Translations under genes and position numbers: made by a program
Assembly: GCA_029782295.1 (NCBI GenBank)
Contig: JAKOVB010000027.1
Span: 62,001 to 126,000 of the forward strand
DNA from: Pseudomonadota bacterium
Lineage (GTDB): Bacteria > Pseudomonadota > Gammaproteobacteria > Burkholderiales > Methylophilaceae
Length of the DNA: 64,000 nt
Direction: 5' to 3'
Notes under the pieces: model-generated
The model's database searches: none
What the model was told of the DNA's origin: nothing
The model's input: only the letters and a program-made list of their open reading frames with translations
Shown here: positions 48,646 to 59,400 of the stretch, piece after piece
Position numbering within the stretch: the first letter of the stretch is position 1
How the letters are laid out: the number at the start of each line of letters is the position of its first letter

Positions 48646-50322
48646 CTAGAACAGGCCCGTGACCCGGCCATCGACGCCGATATCGATGCGCGTCGCGCAG
48701 GGGTCTTTCGGCAACCCGGGCATGGTCATGATGTCGTCGCAAATCATGACCAGGAACTCGGCGCCGGCCGCCAGACGCACCTCGCGGATCGTCACGACAT
48801 GCCCGCTCGGTGCACCGCGCTGGGCCGCGTCCGTGGAAAAAGAATACTGGGTCTTGGCCACGCATACCGGGTAATGACCATAGCCACGCGCCTGCAGATC
48901 GTCGATCTGGGCACGCACCCGCCGCGCGGCGGCGATGTCCGCCGCACCATAAATCCGGGTCGCGATCTTGCGCATCTTCTCCCAGAGCGGGTCGTCATCT
49001 TCGTAGACAAAACGCATGCCCGAGGAACCACCTTCCGCCAGACGTACCACTTCCTGCGCCAGCACTCCGGCACCGGCGCCCCCGTGGGCCCAGTGCTCGG
49101 CCAGCACGACCTTGACCCCACGCGCCGCCATGCGTGACTGCACCAACGCCAGTTCGTCCTCGGTGTCATGCGTAAACCGGTTGATGGACACCACGCAAGG
49201 CAGGCCGTAATGCTGCGCGACATTGTCGACATGGCGCTCCAGGTTAACCAGGCCCGCCTCCAGCGCCGCAAGGTTTTCCTGCGCCACCTGGGCCACCTCG
49301 ACCCCGCCGTGGTACTTGAGCGCACGCATCGTCGCTACCACCACGCAGACCGCGGGGCGCAGACCGGACTTGCGGCACTTGATGTCGATGAATTTCTCGG
49401 CACCGAGGTCGGCACCGAAACCGGCTTCCGTCACCACGTACTCACCCAGCTTGAGGGCCAGGCGGGTAGCAATCACGGAATTGCAGCCGTGGGCGATGTT
49501 GGCGAAGGGACCGCCATGCACGAAAGCCGGGGTATTTTCCAGGGTCTGTACCAGGTTGGGTTTGATCGCCTGTTTCAGCAGCACCGTCATGGCGCCGTGG
49601 GCCTTGAGGTCACGCGCCGTAATCTGACGCCCGTCGAAGCCGTTGCCGATGACGATGTTGCCAAGCCTTTCCCGCAGATCCATGAGTGACCGGGACAGGC
49701 AGAAAATCGCCATCACCTCGGACGCCACCACGATATCGAAACCGTCCTCGCGGGTCTGACCGTTTACCTTGCCGCCCAGACCTACCACGATCTGGCGCAG
49801 GGCGCGGTCATTCATGTCCATCACGCGGCGCCAGGTCACCTGGCGTGGATCGATGCCGAGCGCGTTGCCCTGATGGATATGGTTGTCGATCAGGGCCGCG
49901 AGCAGGTTGTGCGCCAGCGCGATGGCCGCGAAATCGCCGGTGAAGTGCAGGTTGATATCCTCCATCGGCACCACCTGCGCATATCCGCCTCCCGCCGCAC
50001 CGCCTTTCATGCCGAACACGGGGCCCAGCGAAGGCTCACGCAGGCAGACGATGGTTTTCCTGCCGATCCGGTTAAGCGCATCGCCCAGCCCCACCGTGGT
50101 GGTGGACTTACCCTCGCCCGCCGGCGTCGGGCTGATGGCCGTGACCAGCACCAGCTTGCCGTCAGGCCTGTCATACAACTCCGGCATCGCTTCGAAATCG
50201 ATCTTGGCCTTGTAGAACCCGAACGGCTCGACCAGTCGTTCAGGCAGGCCCAGCGCAGAAGCCACATCGGCGATCCTCTTCATCGCCGCCTGTTGTGAGA
50301 TCTCGATATCGCTTGGCTGCAT
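48646..50322 (-). CDS. fhs: Formate-tetrahydrofolate ligase
   Basis: This 558-residue enzyme activates formate with ATP and tetrahydrofolate to 10-formyl-THF. The P-loop-like [40 protein letters not shown] and the nucleotide-binding [13 protein letters not shown] are all intact. It has GGGGAG before the ATG and leads the glcDEF operon, which suggests formate produced from glyoxylate may enter the C1 pool. A dyad lies upstream at 50351. Confidence 0.96.
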   Translation of the reverse strand: MQPSDIEISQQAAMKRIADVASALGLPERLVEPFGFYKAKIDFEAMPELYDRPDGKLVLVTAISPTPAGEGKSTTTVGLGDALNRIGRKTIVCLREPSLGPVFGMKGGAAGGGYAQVVPMEDINLHFTGDFAAIALAHNLLAALIDNHIHQGNALGIDPRQVTWRRVMDMNDRALRQIVVGLGGKVNGQTREDGFDIVVASEVMAIFCLSRSLMDLRERLGNIVIGNGFDGRQITARDLKAHGAMTVLLKQAIKPNLVQTLENTPAFVHGGPFANIAHGCNSVIATRLALKLGEYVVTEAGFGADLGAEKFIDIKCRKSGLRPAVCVVVATMRALKYHGGVEVAQVAQENLAALEAGLVNLERHVDNVAQHYGLPCVVSINRFTHDTEDELALVQSRMAARGVKVVLAEHWAHGGAGAGVLAQEVVRLAEGGSSGMRFVYEDDDPLWEKMRKIATRIYGAADIAAARRVRAQIDDLQARGYGHYPVCVAKTQYSFSTDAAQRGAPSGHVVTIREVRLAAGAEFLVMICDDIMTMPGLPKDPCATRIDIGVDGRVTGLF

Positions 50323-50350
50323 GGTCTCCCCGTTGATTCTCGCATGATTT

Positions 50351-50375
50351 ATATCCGACTATATCAGTAGGATAT
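50351..50375. promoter_or_regulatory. Inverted repeat upstream of fhs
   Basis: ATATCCGACT (50351-50360), spacer ATATC, AGTAGGATAT (50366-50375): the arms match at 9 of 10 positions. It lies 29 bases upstream of the fhs ATG in the fhs-argB divergent region, where an operator is expected. The regulator is unknown. Confidence 0.45.
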
Positions 50376-50488
50376 TAAAGCGGGCAAGCCATCTTCGCTT
50401 CCTTTGAAAACCACCCTGCCCATCAGAAAAAGTTGCCCTATTCCGAGTTAAAATAGCCGTAATTTCGTCTCCCCGGATGGGAAAGTAA

Positions 50489-51373
<885 letters not shown>

Positions 51374-51472
51374 GACTTCCTGAACCCGGGGCACACTGCG
51401 ACTACAGATGAAAATGCCTGCCTCCATCTCCGCTTGTGCCCCGAGTGCTGCCCGTTGAAGGATTTCGATCCC

Positions 51473-52123
51473 ATGGCACAGCAGCGGAACACTCGCGTGT
51501 GGATCTTCGACCTCGATGACACCCTGCACAACGCCAGCGCCCACGTTTTCCCGCACATTAACCGCGAAATGACGCGTTACCTGATGGATCATCTCGACCT
51601 CGATGAAGCCGGGGCCAACGATTTACGCCGGCACTACTGGGAGAAGTACGGCGCGACCCTGCACGGCCTGATGCGCCACCACGGTACCGACCCGCACCAT
51701 TTCCTGCACCACACCCACCAGTTCCCGGACCTGTCCGCCATGGTGCTGCAGGCCCACGGCCTGCGCCAGACGCTATCGCGGCTTTCCGGGCGCAAGGTCG
51801 TCTTCACCAACGCGCCCATGGCCTATGCACTCCGTGTGCTTGACCTGCTTCGCATCCGCCATTGCTTCGAACGCGTATTCAGCATCGAATCCACCGGGTT
51901 CCGCCCCAAGCCGGCCAAAGCCGGTTTCATGCGCTTGCTGAACACCCTGAGCACCCCTGCGTCGCAATGCGTCATGATCGAGGACAGCCTCCCCGCGCTG
52001 AAAACCGCCCGCCAGCTCGGCATGAAGACGGTATTCATCTCGGCCCATGCTACCCGACCTTCGTATGTGGACTTGCGTCTCAAGTCCGTGTTAGCTTTAC
52101 CCAAATTCGCACAAAATCTATAA
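51473..52123 (+). CDS. HAD-family pyrimidine 5'-nucleotidase-like hydrolase
   Basis: This 216-residue HAD hydrolase has the nucleophile motif IFDLDDTLHNAS, motif II KVVFTNAP and motif IV VMIEDSLPAL, with an alpha-helical cap. It resembles SDT1/YjjG-like pyrimidine 5'-nucleotidases that lie next to argB and slmA in many betaproteobacteria. ATG at 51473 gives the family start; the earlier open frame is excluded. Confidence 0.85.
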   Translation: MAQQRNTRVWIFDLDDTLHNASAHVFPHINREMTRYLMDHLDLDEAGANDLRRHYWEKYGATLHGLMRHHGTDPHHFLHHTHQFPDLSAMVLQAHGLRQTLSRLSGRKVVFTNAPMAYALRVLDLLRIRHCFERVFSIESTGFRPKPAKAGFMRLLNTLSTPASQCVMIEDSLPALKTARQLGMKTVFISAHATRPSYVDLRLKSVLALPKFAQNL

Positions 52124-52131
52124 GGACTGAT

Positions 52132-52710
52132 ATGGCCACCAAACCCGGCGAACGCAAACAGCAGATTCTTGAAACCCTGGCAAAGATGCTGGAGTCTCCC
52201 AAGCGGGAGAAAATCACCACTGCGGGCCTTGCAGCCAAGCTGGACGTCTCCGAGGCTGCGCTTTACCGCCATTTCGCCGGCAAGGCGCAAATGTTCGAGG
52301 GGCTCATCGAGTTCATCGAGCAAAGCCTGTTCGGCCTGATCAACAAGATTTCCAGCGAAGAGCCGGACGGCCTCAAGCAAGTGCGCCGCATCCTGACCGT
52401 CATGCTGCTCTTCGCAGAAAAGAATCCGGGCATGACCCGCGTCCTGATCGGAGATGCGCTGGTCAACGAAGACGACCGCCTGCAGTTACGCATCAACCAG
52501 TTGTTCGACCGGGTCGAGTCCACGCTCAAGCAGAGCCTGCGCATCGCCGAGACGCAGAACAACCGCAAGTTGAATCCGGAAGCCCAGGCCAACCTGTTGC
52601 TGTGCTTCGTCATCGGCCGCTGGCACCAGTTCGCCAAGAGCGGCTTCAAGCGCAAGCCCATGGAATACGTCCAGGAACAGCTGACCTTGCTGTACGGACT
52701 CGAAGAATAA
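52132..52710 (+). CDS. slmA: Nucleoid occlusion factor SlmA
   Basis: This 192-residue TetR-fold DNA-binding protein blocks FtsZ ring assembly over the nucleoid. It starts MATKPGERKQQILETLAKML with the HTH ITTAGLAAKLDVSEAALYRHF. The helical effector domain has RVLIGDALVNEDDRLQ. AAGGA lies 6 bases before the ATG. It follows the nucleotidase gene by 8 bases. Confidence 0.92.
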   Translation: MATKPGERKQQILETLAKMLESPKREKITTAGLAAKLDVSEAALYRHFAGKAQMFEGLIEFIEQSLFGLINKISSEEPDGLKQVRRILTVMLLFAEKNPGMTRVLIGDALVNEDDRLQLRINQLFDRVESTLKQSLRIAETQNNRKLNPEAQANLLLCFVIGRWHQFAKSGFKRKPMEYVQEQLTLLYGLEE

Positions 52711-52730
52711 ATCCCGCGGAAACCACCCCG

Positions 52731-53306
52731 ATGCGCGTCCACCACCTCTTCGCACTCTGCCTGCCGGTGCTGGCCACCGCCTCCCCGGCCATGGCGGTGG
52801 TCGACAGCAACCTGCCACGGCAAGTCGACCTGATGGTGATGGGCATCGTGCTGGACCATACCGAGAGTTCACAGAACGCCTTCGGCATCCAGCTCAAGCC
52901 GGATGACCCGGACGCCATCCGCCCGCGCATGGCGCTCTGCAACCACGACAAGGACGAGCGCTTGCTGCTGGACTTCTACGAGCGCGACACCGCCACCATC
53001 ATCAGCGAAATGCGCGTGGAGGAAGTCCGCACCAAGTACGTCGAATGCCTGGTTCCGCCGCAGCACATCGACCACTTCGATTCCGGCAAGGGCATCCACC
53101 TCGGCATGAGCCGCAAGGAGGTCACCGATATCCTCGGACGCGGCTACCACGAAAGCACGCAGCGCGACGAAGTGGTCATCTTCTACCGCATCGACGACCG
53201 GGATTCCGCCTTGTTGCAACGCCATAATGCTCCCGCGTATTACGGTCAGTACCACTTCCGTGACAACCGTCTGGTGCGTTACGACATCGGCTTCGAATTC
53301 CCCTGA
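52731..53306 (+). CDS. Exported protein of unknown function
   Basis: This 191-residue protein has a signal peptide (MRVHHLFALCLPVLATASPA, cleavage near AMA-VVD). The mature part has one region similar in shape to the BamE/SmpA fold (GIHLGMSRKEVTDILGRGYH, followed by a strand VVIFYRID and the closing FRDNRLVRYDIGF). I do not recognise the family otherwise. It begins 20 bases after slmA and may be periplasmic; it has no lipobox cysteine. Confidence 0.75.
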   Translation: MRVHHLFALCLPVLATASPAMAVVDSNLPRQVDLMVMGIVLDHTESSQNAFGIQLKPDDPDAIRPRMALCNHDKDERLLLDFYERDTATIISEMRVEEVRTKYVECLVPPQHIDHFDSGKGIHLGMSRKEVTDILGRGYHESTQRDEVVIFYRIDDRDSALLQRHNAPAYYGQYHFRDNRLVRYDIGFEFP

Positions 53307-53314
53307 CGACGGGG

Positions 53315-53996
53315 CTACCGCCCCATCAAACCCCGCTCCGCAAACGACACCGCCACATTGCCGGCAATCACGAAGTGGTCCAGCACCTGCACGTCCACCA
53401 GCGCCAGGGCCTGTTTCAACACCTCCGTCAACTGTTCATCCGCACGACTCGGCTCAGCCACTCCGGACGGATGGTTATGCGCAAGAATCAGCCCAGCCGC
53501 ATTGTGATGGAGCGCGCGCTTGACCACCTCTCGCGGATACACCGAGGTTTGCGTCAACGTGCCTGAAAACAGCTCCTCCTGCGCCAGCACACGATTCTGC
53601 GCATCAAGGAACAGCACCACGAACACCTCTCGCGCCAGCCCCCCCCATTCTCAGGCAAAGGTAGTCGCGCACCGCCTGAGGCGAGGACAGGGCATCGCGC
53701 TGCCGCATCTCTTCATCCAGGGCACGCCTCGCCATTTCAAAAATGGCCTGCACCTGTACGTACTTGCTGTCACCCATGCCGTTGACGGCCGTCAACGCCG
53801 AACGGCTCGCACTGAAGATTCCATTCAGGCTACCGAAGGACCCCAACAGTTCACGCGCCAGGTCGACGGCACTTTTGCCGACCACCCCCACGCGCAGGAA
53901 AATCGCCAGCAATTCGGCGTCGGACAGCGCCTCCGCCCCTTTCGCCAGCAGTTTCTCGCGTGGACGCTCCTCCTCCGGCCAGTCAGTAATCGCCAC
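53315..53996 (-). pseudogene. radC: radC, disrupted by a one-base frameshift in a C8 tract
   Basis: The N-terminal part (53604-53996) has the RadC helical domain [20 protein letters not shown] and [21 protein letters not shown]. The C-terminal part (53315-53626) has the JAMM motif [18 protein letters not shown]. They are in different frames, joined at eight C (53639-53646; G on the coding strand). Removing one base restores [16 protein letters not shown] and a protein of about 226 residues. This could be a sequencing error, a true mutation, or a phase-variable tract. RadC is a metalloprotease-fold protein of debated role. Confidence 0.88.
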
Positions 53997-54118
53997 ACCC
54001 CATCCTTTCGTATAGAATTGAACCGATTCAAAAAATCCGGTTTCCGCCCATCAGGATGGGCAGGAAATCACGACCGGCATGACGCCGATTTTCTTAGAAA
54101 ACTTTCGGTTCAACAACT

Positions 54119-55333
54119 ATGGCGCAATCCACATTCAAACGCCTGCTGGTCGGCATCACCGGCGGCATCGCCGCCTACAAGGCCGCCGAACTGATTCGCC
54201 TGCTGGTGCGACAAGGCGTCGAAGTCCAGGTAGTGATGACCCAGGCGGCCTGCCAGTTCATCACGCCCGTCACCCTGCAGGCCCTTTCCGGCAAGCCCGT
54301 CTTCACTGACCTGTGGGACGACCGCATCGATAACGGCATGGCGCACATTGAATTTTCCCGTGACGCGGACGCCATCCTGATCGCCCCCGCCAGCGCCGAC
54401 TTTCTGGCCAAACTGGCCCAGGGCCGCGCCGACGACCTGTTGTCGACCATCTGCCTCGCCCGCGGCGGCTGCCCGCTGATGGTCGCCCCGGCAATGAACG
54501 TACAGATGTGGGAGAACGCCGCCACCCAGCGCAACATGATGCAATTGCGGAACGACGGCGTCGCCATCCTCGGCCCTGACTCCGGCGACCAGGCCTGCGG
54601 TGACACCGGCCTCGGCCGCATGCTGGAACCGCAGGACCTGCTGGACGCGCTGGAAGCCAGCCTCCAACCCAAACTGCTCGCCGGCAAACGCGTGCTCCTT
54701 ACCGCCGGCCCGACGTTCGAAGCCATCGACGCAGTACGCGGCATTACCAACCTGTCTTCCGGCAAGATGGGATACGCCATCGCCCGCGCCGCCATCGAGA
54801 TGGGGGCCGAGGTTACGCTGGTCAGCGGTCAGACTTCGCAGAAAGTGCCGATGGGGGCCAAGGTCATCAAGGTCACCAGCACCCAGCAGATGCTGTCTGC
54901 CGTGATGGAAAACCTGAATGGCCAGGACATTTTCATCGGCGTCGCTGCCGTAGCCGATTATTACGTACTCAACCCCAGCGAGCAGAAAATCAAGAAGGAT
55001 GCCCACATCCTGACGCTGGAACTGGCCCCCAATCCGGATATATTGGCCAACGTCACCAACCTGCCCAATCCGCCCTTCTGCGTCGGCTTCGCCGCCGAGA
55101 GCGAGAACCTGCATGAATACGCCGAGCACAAGCGCCGCCGCAAGAATCTGCCCCTGCTCGCTGCCAACCTCATCCAGGACGCCTTCGGGGGGGACGACAG
55201 CGAACTGATTCTGCTGGATGACAAGGGGGCTCACCCGCTGCCGCGCGCGCCCAAATTGATCCTGGCCCGCCAGCTGCTGAAACACGTAGCCACGATGCTG
55301 AAAGAACAGAAAACCTTTACAGGAAACAAATAA
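54119..55333 (+). CDS. coaBC: Bifunctional phosphopantothenoylcysteine decarboxylase / phosphopantothenate-cysteine ligase
   Basis: This 404-residue coenzyme A enzyme has the N-terminal FMN decarboxylase CoaC ([34 protein letters not shown]) and C-terminal ligase CoaB ([28 protein letters not shown] and PNPDILANV). It lies directly before dut, with a one-base overlap, as in many bacteria (dfp-dut). Confidence 0.96.
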   Translation: MAQSTFKRLLVGITGGIAAYKAAELIRLLVRQGVEVQVVMTQAACQFITPVTLQALSGKPVFTDLWDDRIDNGMAHIEFSRDADAILIAPASADFLAKLAQGRADDLLSTICLARGGCPLMVAPAMNVQMWENAATQRNMMQLRNDGVAILGPDSGDQACGDTGLGRMLEPQDLLDALEASLQPKLLAGKRVLLTAGPTFEAIDAVRGITNLSSGKMGYAIARAAIEMGAEVTLVSGQTSQKVPMGAKVIKVTSTQQMLSAVMENLNGQDIFIGVAAVADYYVLNPSEQKIKKDAHILTLELAPNPDILANVTNLPNPPFCVGFAAESENLHEYAEHKRRRKNLPLLAANLIQDAFGGDDSELILLDDKGAHPLPRAPKLILARQLLKHVATMLKEQKTFTGNK

Positions 55334-55785
55334 TGTCCATCCAAGTCGACCTCAAGATCCTCGACCCGCGCCTGCACCATTGCATGCCGGCCTACGCCAC
55401 CCCCGGCTCCGCGGGACTCGACCTCCGTGCCTGCACCGAGCACGTACTGACCATCCATCCGGGCGAAACAGAAATGATCCCGACCGGCATGGCCATCCAT
55501 CTCGCCGACCCCGGTTATGCGGCAATGATCCTGCCACGTTCAGGCCTCGGCCACAAACACGGCATCGTGCTCGGCAACCTGGTCGGCCTGATCGATTCCG
55601 ATTACCAGGGCCAGCTGCTGGTCTCCTGCTGGAATCGCAGCCACACGCCTTTCATCCTCAACCCCATGGAACGGATCGCACAACTCGTCATCGTCCCGGT
55701 GATGCAGGCTCAGTTCAATATCGTCGAGGATTTCGAGGCCAGCCTGCGTGGTGAAGGCGGCTTCGGCAGCACCGGAAAACATTGA
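55333..55785 (+). CDS. dut: dUTP diphosphatase
   Basis: This 150-residue trimeric enzyme splits dUTP to dUMP and pyrophosphate. The five dUTPase motifs are present: [46 protein letters not shown] and the C-terminal [10 protein letters not shown]. It overlaps coaBC by one base. Confidence 0.97.
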   Translation: MSIQVDLKILDPRLHHCMPAYATPGSAGLDLRACTEHVLTIHPGETEMIPTGMAIHLADPGYAAMILPRSGLGHKHGIVLGNLVGLIDSDYQGQLLVSCWNRSHTPFILNPMERIAQLVIVPVMQAQFNIVEDFEASLRGEGGFGSTGKH

Positions 55786-55834
55786 TCGCCAAGCGATTTT
55801 CCCTTTTGCCCCACGCAGGAAAGTACATTTCCAC

Positions 55835-55864
55835 TTGAACCCCGGGCCGCTTTCATGATATAAA
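55835..55864 (+). promoter_or_regulatory. rpmB: Promoter of rpmB-rpmG
   Basis: TTGAAC (55835-55840), an 18-base spacer and TATAAA (55859-55864). It lies about 30 bases before the rpmB ATG. The -10 box lies at the tip of the terminator hairpin at 55847-55874, spanning its loop and the inner stem edge. Confidence 0.6.
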
Positions 55865-55874
55865 AGCGGTTTTT
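55847..55874 (+). terminator. Probable terminator after dut, overlapping the rpmB promoter
   Basis: CCGCTTT (55847-55853) and AAAGCGG (55863-55869) form a 7-bp stem with a 9-base loop, followed by five T. It may end coaBC-dut transcripts, but it shares bases with the rpmB promoter. Confidence 0.55.
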
Positions 55875-55893
55875 CGAAATTCGGAGCACATCC

Positions 55894-56130
55894 ATGGCAC
55901 GCGTCTGTCAGGTAACCGGCAAAAAGCCGATGGTCGGAAACAACGTTTCCCACGCCAACAACAAGACCAAGCGTCGCTTCCTGCCCAACCTGCAGAACCG
56001 CAAGTTCTGGGTTGAGAGCGAGAACCGCTGGGTCAGCTTGCGCATCACCAACGCCGCACTGCGCACCATCGACAAGAACGGCATCGACGCTGTTCTGGCC
56101 GATATGCGCGCTAACGGCGAAAAGATCTAA
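55894..56130 (+). CDS. rpmB: 50S ribosomal protein L28
   Basis: This 78-residue protein begins [32 protein letters not shown] with the conserved L28 signature and ends with [11 protein letters not shown]. It has a GGAG site and precedes rpmG by 12 bases, the standard rpmBG operon. Confidence 0.98.
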   Translation: MARVCQVTGKKPMVGNNVSHANNKTKRRFLPNLQNRKFWVESENRWVSLRITNAALRTIDKNGIDAVLADMRANGEKI

Positions 56131-56142
56131 GGAGCATTAATC

Positions 56143-56298
56143 ATGCGTGAAAAAATCAAGCTGGAATCCTCCGCTGGGACCGGCCACTTCTACACCACCA
56201 CCAAGAACAAGAAGACCATGCCTGAAAAGATGGAAATCAAGAAGTTCGACCCGGTGGCCCGTAAGCACGTGATGTACAAGGAAACCAAGCTGAAGTAA
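56143..56298 (+). CDS. rpmG: 50S ribosomal protein L33
   Basis: This short gene encodes 51 residues: [20 protein letters not shown], then [17 protein letters not shown] and [13 protein letters not shown], the complete L33 without the zinc cysteines (the C-minus form). AAGGAG lies upstream. A terminator follows 26 bases after the stop. Confidence 0.97.
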   Translation: MREKIKLESSAGTGHFYTTTKNKKTMPEKMEIKKFDPVARKHVMYKETKLK

Positions 56299-56323
56299 GA
56301 CGACCGTCGAACTTCAAGCCAGC

Positions 56324-56349
56324 AAAAAGCCCGCAAATGCGGGCTTTTT
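56324..56349. terminator. Bidirectional terminator after rpmG
   Basis: AAAAAGCCCGC and GCGGGCTTTTT form an 11-bp perfect inverted repeat with loop AAAT. The tails suit ending both rpmBG (plus) and the oxidoreductase gene (minus). Confidence 0.9.
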
Positions 56350-56360
56350 GTTTTTCTGCG

Positions 56361-56381
56361 TGGCGGTGAGGATTCGAACCT
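56361..56381 (-). other. tRNA 3'-end-like fragment
   Basis: On the minus strand, GGTTCGAATCC followed by TCACCGCCA resembles the T-loop and CCA-bearing 3' end of a tRNA, most like tRNA-Ser (CTCACCGCCA). The T stem is shortened, and no matching D arm, anticodon arm or 5' acceptor strand is found beside it. It may be a remnant of a tRNA or of an attachment site. Confidence 0.4.
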
Positions 56382-56469
56382 GACGCGTGAAGACCCAAGC
56401 AGCCAGCCGAGAACAGTTATCCCGGCTCAGCAAGGGATACCAACGGGAGGTCCATGCTCCGCGCCGGCT

Positions 56470-59400
56470 TCAGAGAAGGACTTTTTCGATGCCGCCCTGA
56501 TTCACCCTGGCGACATACTCCTCCATCCAGTTCTCCCCCATCAGGTGCCGGGCCATTTCAACCACGATGTAGTCGGCATCAATGCCGGTATCGTCACCAT
56601 AGCGGGACAGGCCCTGCAGGCAGGACGGGCAGGAAGTCAGGATCTTGACCGGTTGCTCGGGCGCGCCCGGGGTCAAGCCGAGTTTTTCCATGCCCTTTTC
56701 CAGTTCTTCCTGCTTGCGCATTTTGACCTGCGTCGCAATGTCGGGACGTGAAACCGCAAAGGTGCCGGATTCACCGCAGCAGCGATCATTCAGCGGCACA
56801 TCCGTGCCCATCAACTGTTTCGTGACCTGAGAAGACGCATAGGTCTTCATCGGCGTATGGCACGGCTCGTGATACATGTATCGCGTCCCGGTCACGCCCT
56901 CCACTTTCACGCCCTTCTCCATGAGGTATTCATGGATGTCCAGCAGGCGGCAGCCCGGGAAGATCTTCTCGAATTCGTACTTCAGCAACTGGTCCATGCA
57001 GGTACCGCACGACACGATCACCGTCTTGATGTCGAGATAGTTGAGCGTGTTGGCCACACGGTGGAACAGCACGCGGTTTTCGGTGGTGATCTGCTGGCCC
57101 TTGTCGTGATTGCCGGCGGAGCTCTGCGGATATCCACAGCACAAATAGCCCGGCGGCAGCACGGTCACGGCGCCAACTTCGTACAACATAGCCTGCGTGG
57201 CCAGCCCGACGTTGGAGAACAGGCGCTCCGAACCGCATCCGGGAAAGTAGAACACGGCATCCGACTCGTCGCTCACCTTCTGCGGATTACGGATGACCGG
57301 CACCATGGTCGGATCTTCCAGACCCAGCAGCGCACGCGAGGTCTTGGTCGGCATGGCCTTGGGCATCGGACGGTTGATGATGTGGATCACCTGCGCCTTG
57401 AGCGGCGGCTTACCCAGGGTCGAAGCGGGCTGCTTCTTGCCCGCCCGGATCAGGCCCAGCTTCTTCGCGGCGCTGTAGGCCAGTCGCTGCGCCTTGTAGC
57501 CGACATCGATCAGGCCGGTGCGGATCAGCTTGACCGTCGCCGGGTCCTTGGCGTTGAGGAAGGCCATCGAGGCGAAGGTGCCCGGGTTGAATTTCTTCTT
57601 GCCCTGCTTGCGCAGGAAGTTGCGCATGGCAACGGAGACGTCGCCGAAGTCGATGTCCACCGGGCAGGGGTTCACGCAACGGTGGCACACCGTGCAGTGA
57701 TCGGCTACATCGCTGAACTCGTCGAAATGCATCAGCGATACCCCGCGACGGGTCTGCTCCTCGTACAGGAAGGCCTCGACCAGCAGCGAGGTCGCCAGAA
57801 TCTTGTTGCGCGGGGAATACAACAGGTTCGCGCGCGGCACGTGGGTGCTGCACACCGGCTTGCACTTGCCGCAACGCAGGCAGTCCTTGATCGAGTCGGC
57901 GATTTCGCCGATCTCGGATTGCTCCATGATGAGGGATTCCTGCTCCAGCAGGCCGAAGCTTGGCGTATAGGCATTGCGCAGGTCTGCGCCCGCCATCAGC
58001 TTACCCTTGTTGAAACGGCCTTCCGGGTCGACCTTGCGCTTGTATTCGGCGAAAGTCGCGATGGTCTTTTCGTCCAGGAATTCAAGCTTGGTCAAGCCGA
58101 TACCGTGCTCGCCGGAAATCACACCGCCGAGGTCGGTGGCCAGCCGCATGATACGGGCCACGGCAGCATTGGCTTCCTGCAGCATGCCGTAATCATCCGA
58201 ATTGACCGGGATGTTGGTGTGCACGTTGCCGTCGCCGGCGTGCATGTGCAGCGCCACGAACACGCGACTCTTGAGAATGGCCTTGTGGATCTCGTCGAGC
58301 TTTTCCAGCACCTTCTGATACTCGCGGCCGGTAAAGATCTGGTGCAGCGGCTTGCGCACCTCGCGCTTCCAGGAAATGCGCAGGTGGTGTTCCTGCACCG
58401 CACGGAAGGCTGGAGTCATGGCACCGAGACCGGCCGCCGACATCAACTCCATCACGCGCTCGCCGAAGGCCTGCAGCGGTGAATCCAGGCCCTGCAACAC
58501 GCCCTGCCAGTGATCACGGGTCTCGGCGATCTGCGCCAGCGCCTGCTGGCGACGCGTTTCCACACGCTCCGGATCCGCCTGGGTATCTTCGTCTTCCAGC
58601 AACGGCAGGTCGCCGCGCAGGAATTCCTCGAGGGCGTCCAGCAGGCGCAGCTTGTTGCTGATCGAAAGCTCGATGTTGATGCGCTCGATGCCGTCGGAAT
58701 AATCGCCGAGGCGGGGCAGCGGTATCACCACGTCCTCGTTGATCTTGAAGGCATTGGTGTGGGCCGCGATCGCCGCGGTACGCGCACGGTCCAGCCAGAA
58801 TTTCTTGCGGGCATCCGCGGAAACAGCGATGAACCCCTCGCCGCCACGGGCGTTGGCCAGGCGCACGATCTGCGATGCGGCTTCCCCCACGGCGATCTCG
58901 TCGTCGCTGGCAATGTCCGCGATCAGGACCATCTTGGGGCGCTGGGCACGATTGGCCTTGGTCGCGTAGCCGACCGCTTTCAGGTAGCGCTCGTCCAGGT
59001 GCTCGAGGCCGGCCAGGATGGCGGCAGGGTGGGCATCCAGGTAATCCTTGATCTCGACGATCGCCGGCACGGCCAGCGCGACCGAGCCGAAGAACTCCAG
59101 GCAGATGGTGCGGACATGGGCCGGCATGCGATGCAGGATGAACGTGGCGGAAGTGATCAGGCCATCGCACCCTTCCTTCTGGATCCCGGGCAGGCCGGCG
59201 AGGAACTTGTCCGTCACGTCCTTGCCCAGGCCGGTTTTACGGAAATGGCTGCCGGGGATTTCCAGGATCTCCTCGCCTTGCAGCGTCTTGCCATCCGCAG
59301 CGAAACGCGTGACACGGAAACGGGCGACCTCGACATCGTGGATCTTGCCAAGATTGTGATCCAGGCGCTCTACTTCGAGCCAGGTAGCGTCCGGCGTCAC

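Noticed and set aside
50433-50454. TTGCCC and TAAAAT as an argB promoter
   Set aside because: The spacer is only 10 bases, too short for a sigma-70 promoter.
54047-54060. CCCATC-AG-GATGGG hairpin upstream of coaBC
   Set aside because: Two-base loop and no T tract; position in the 5' region gives no clear function.
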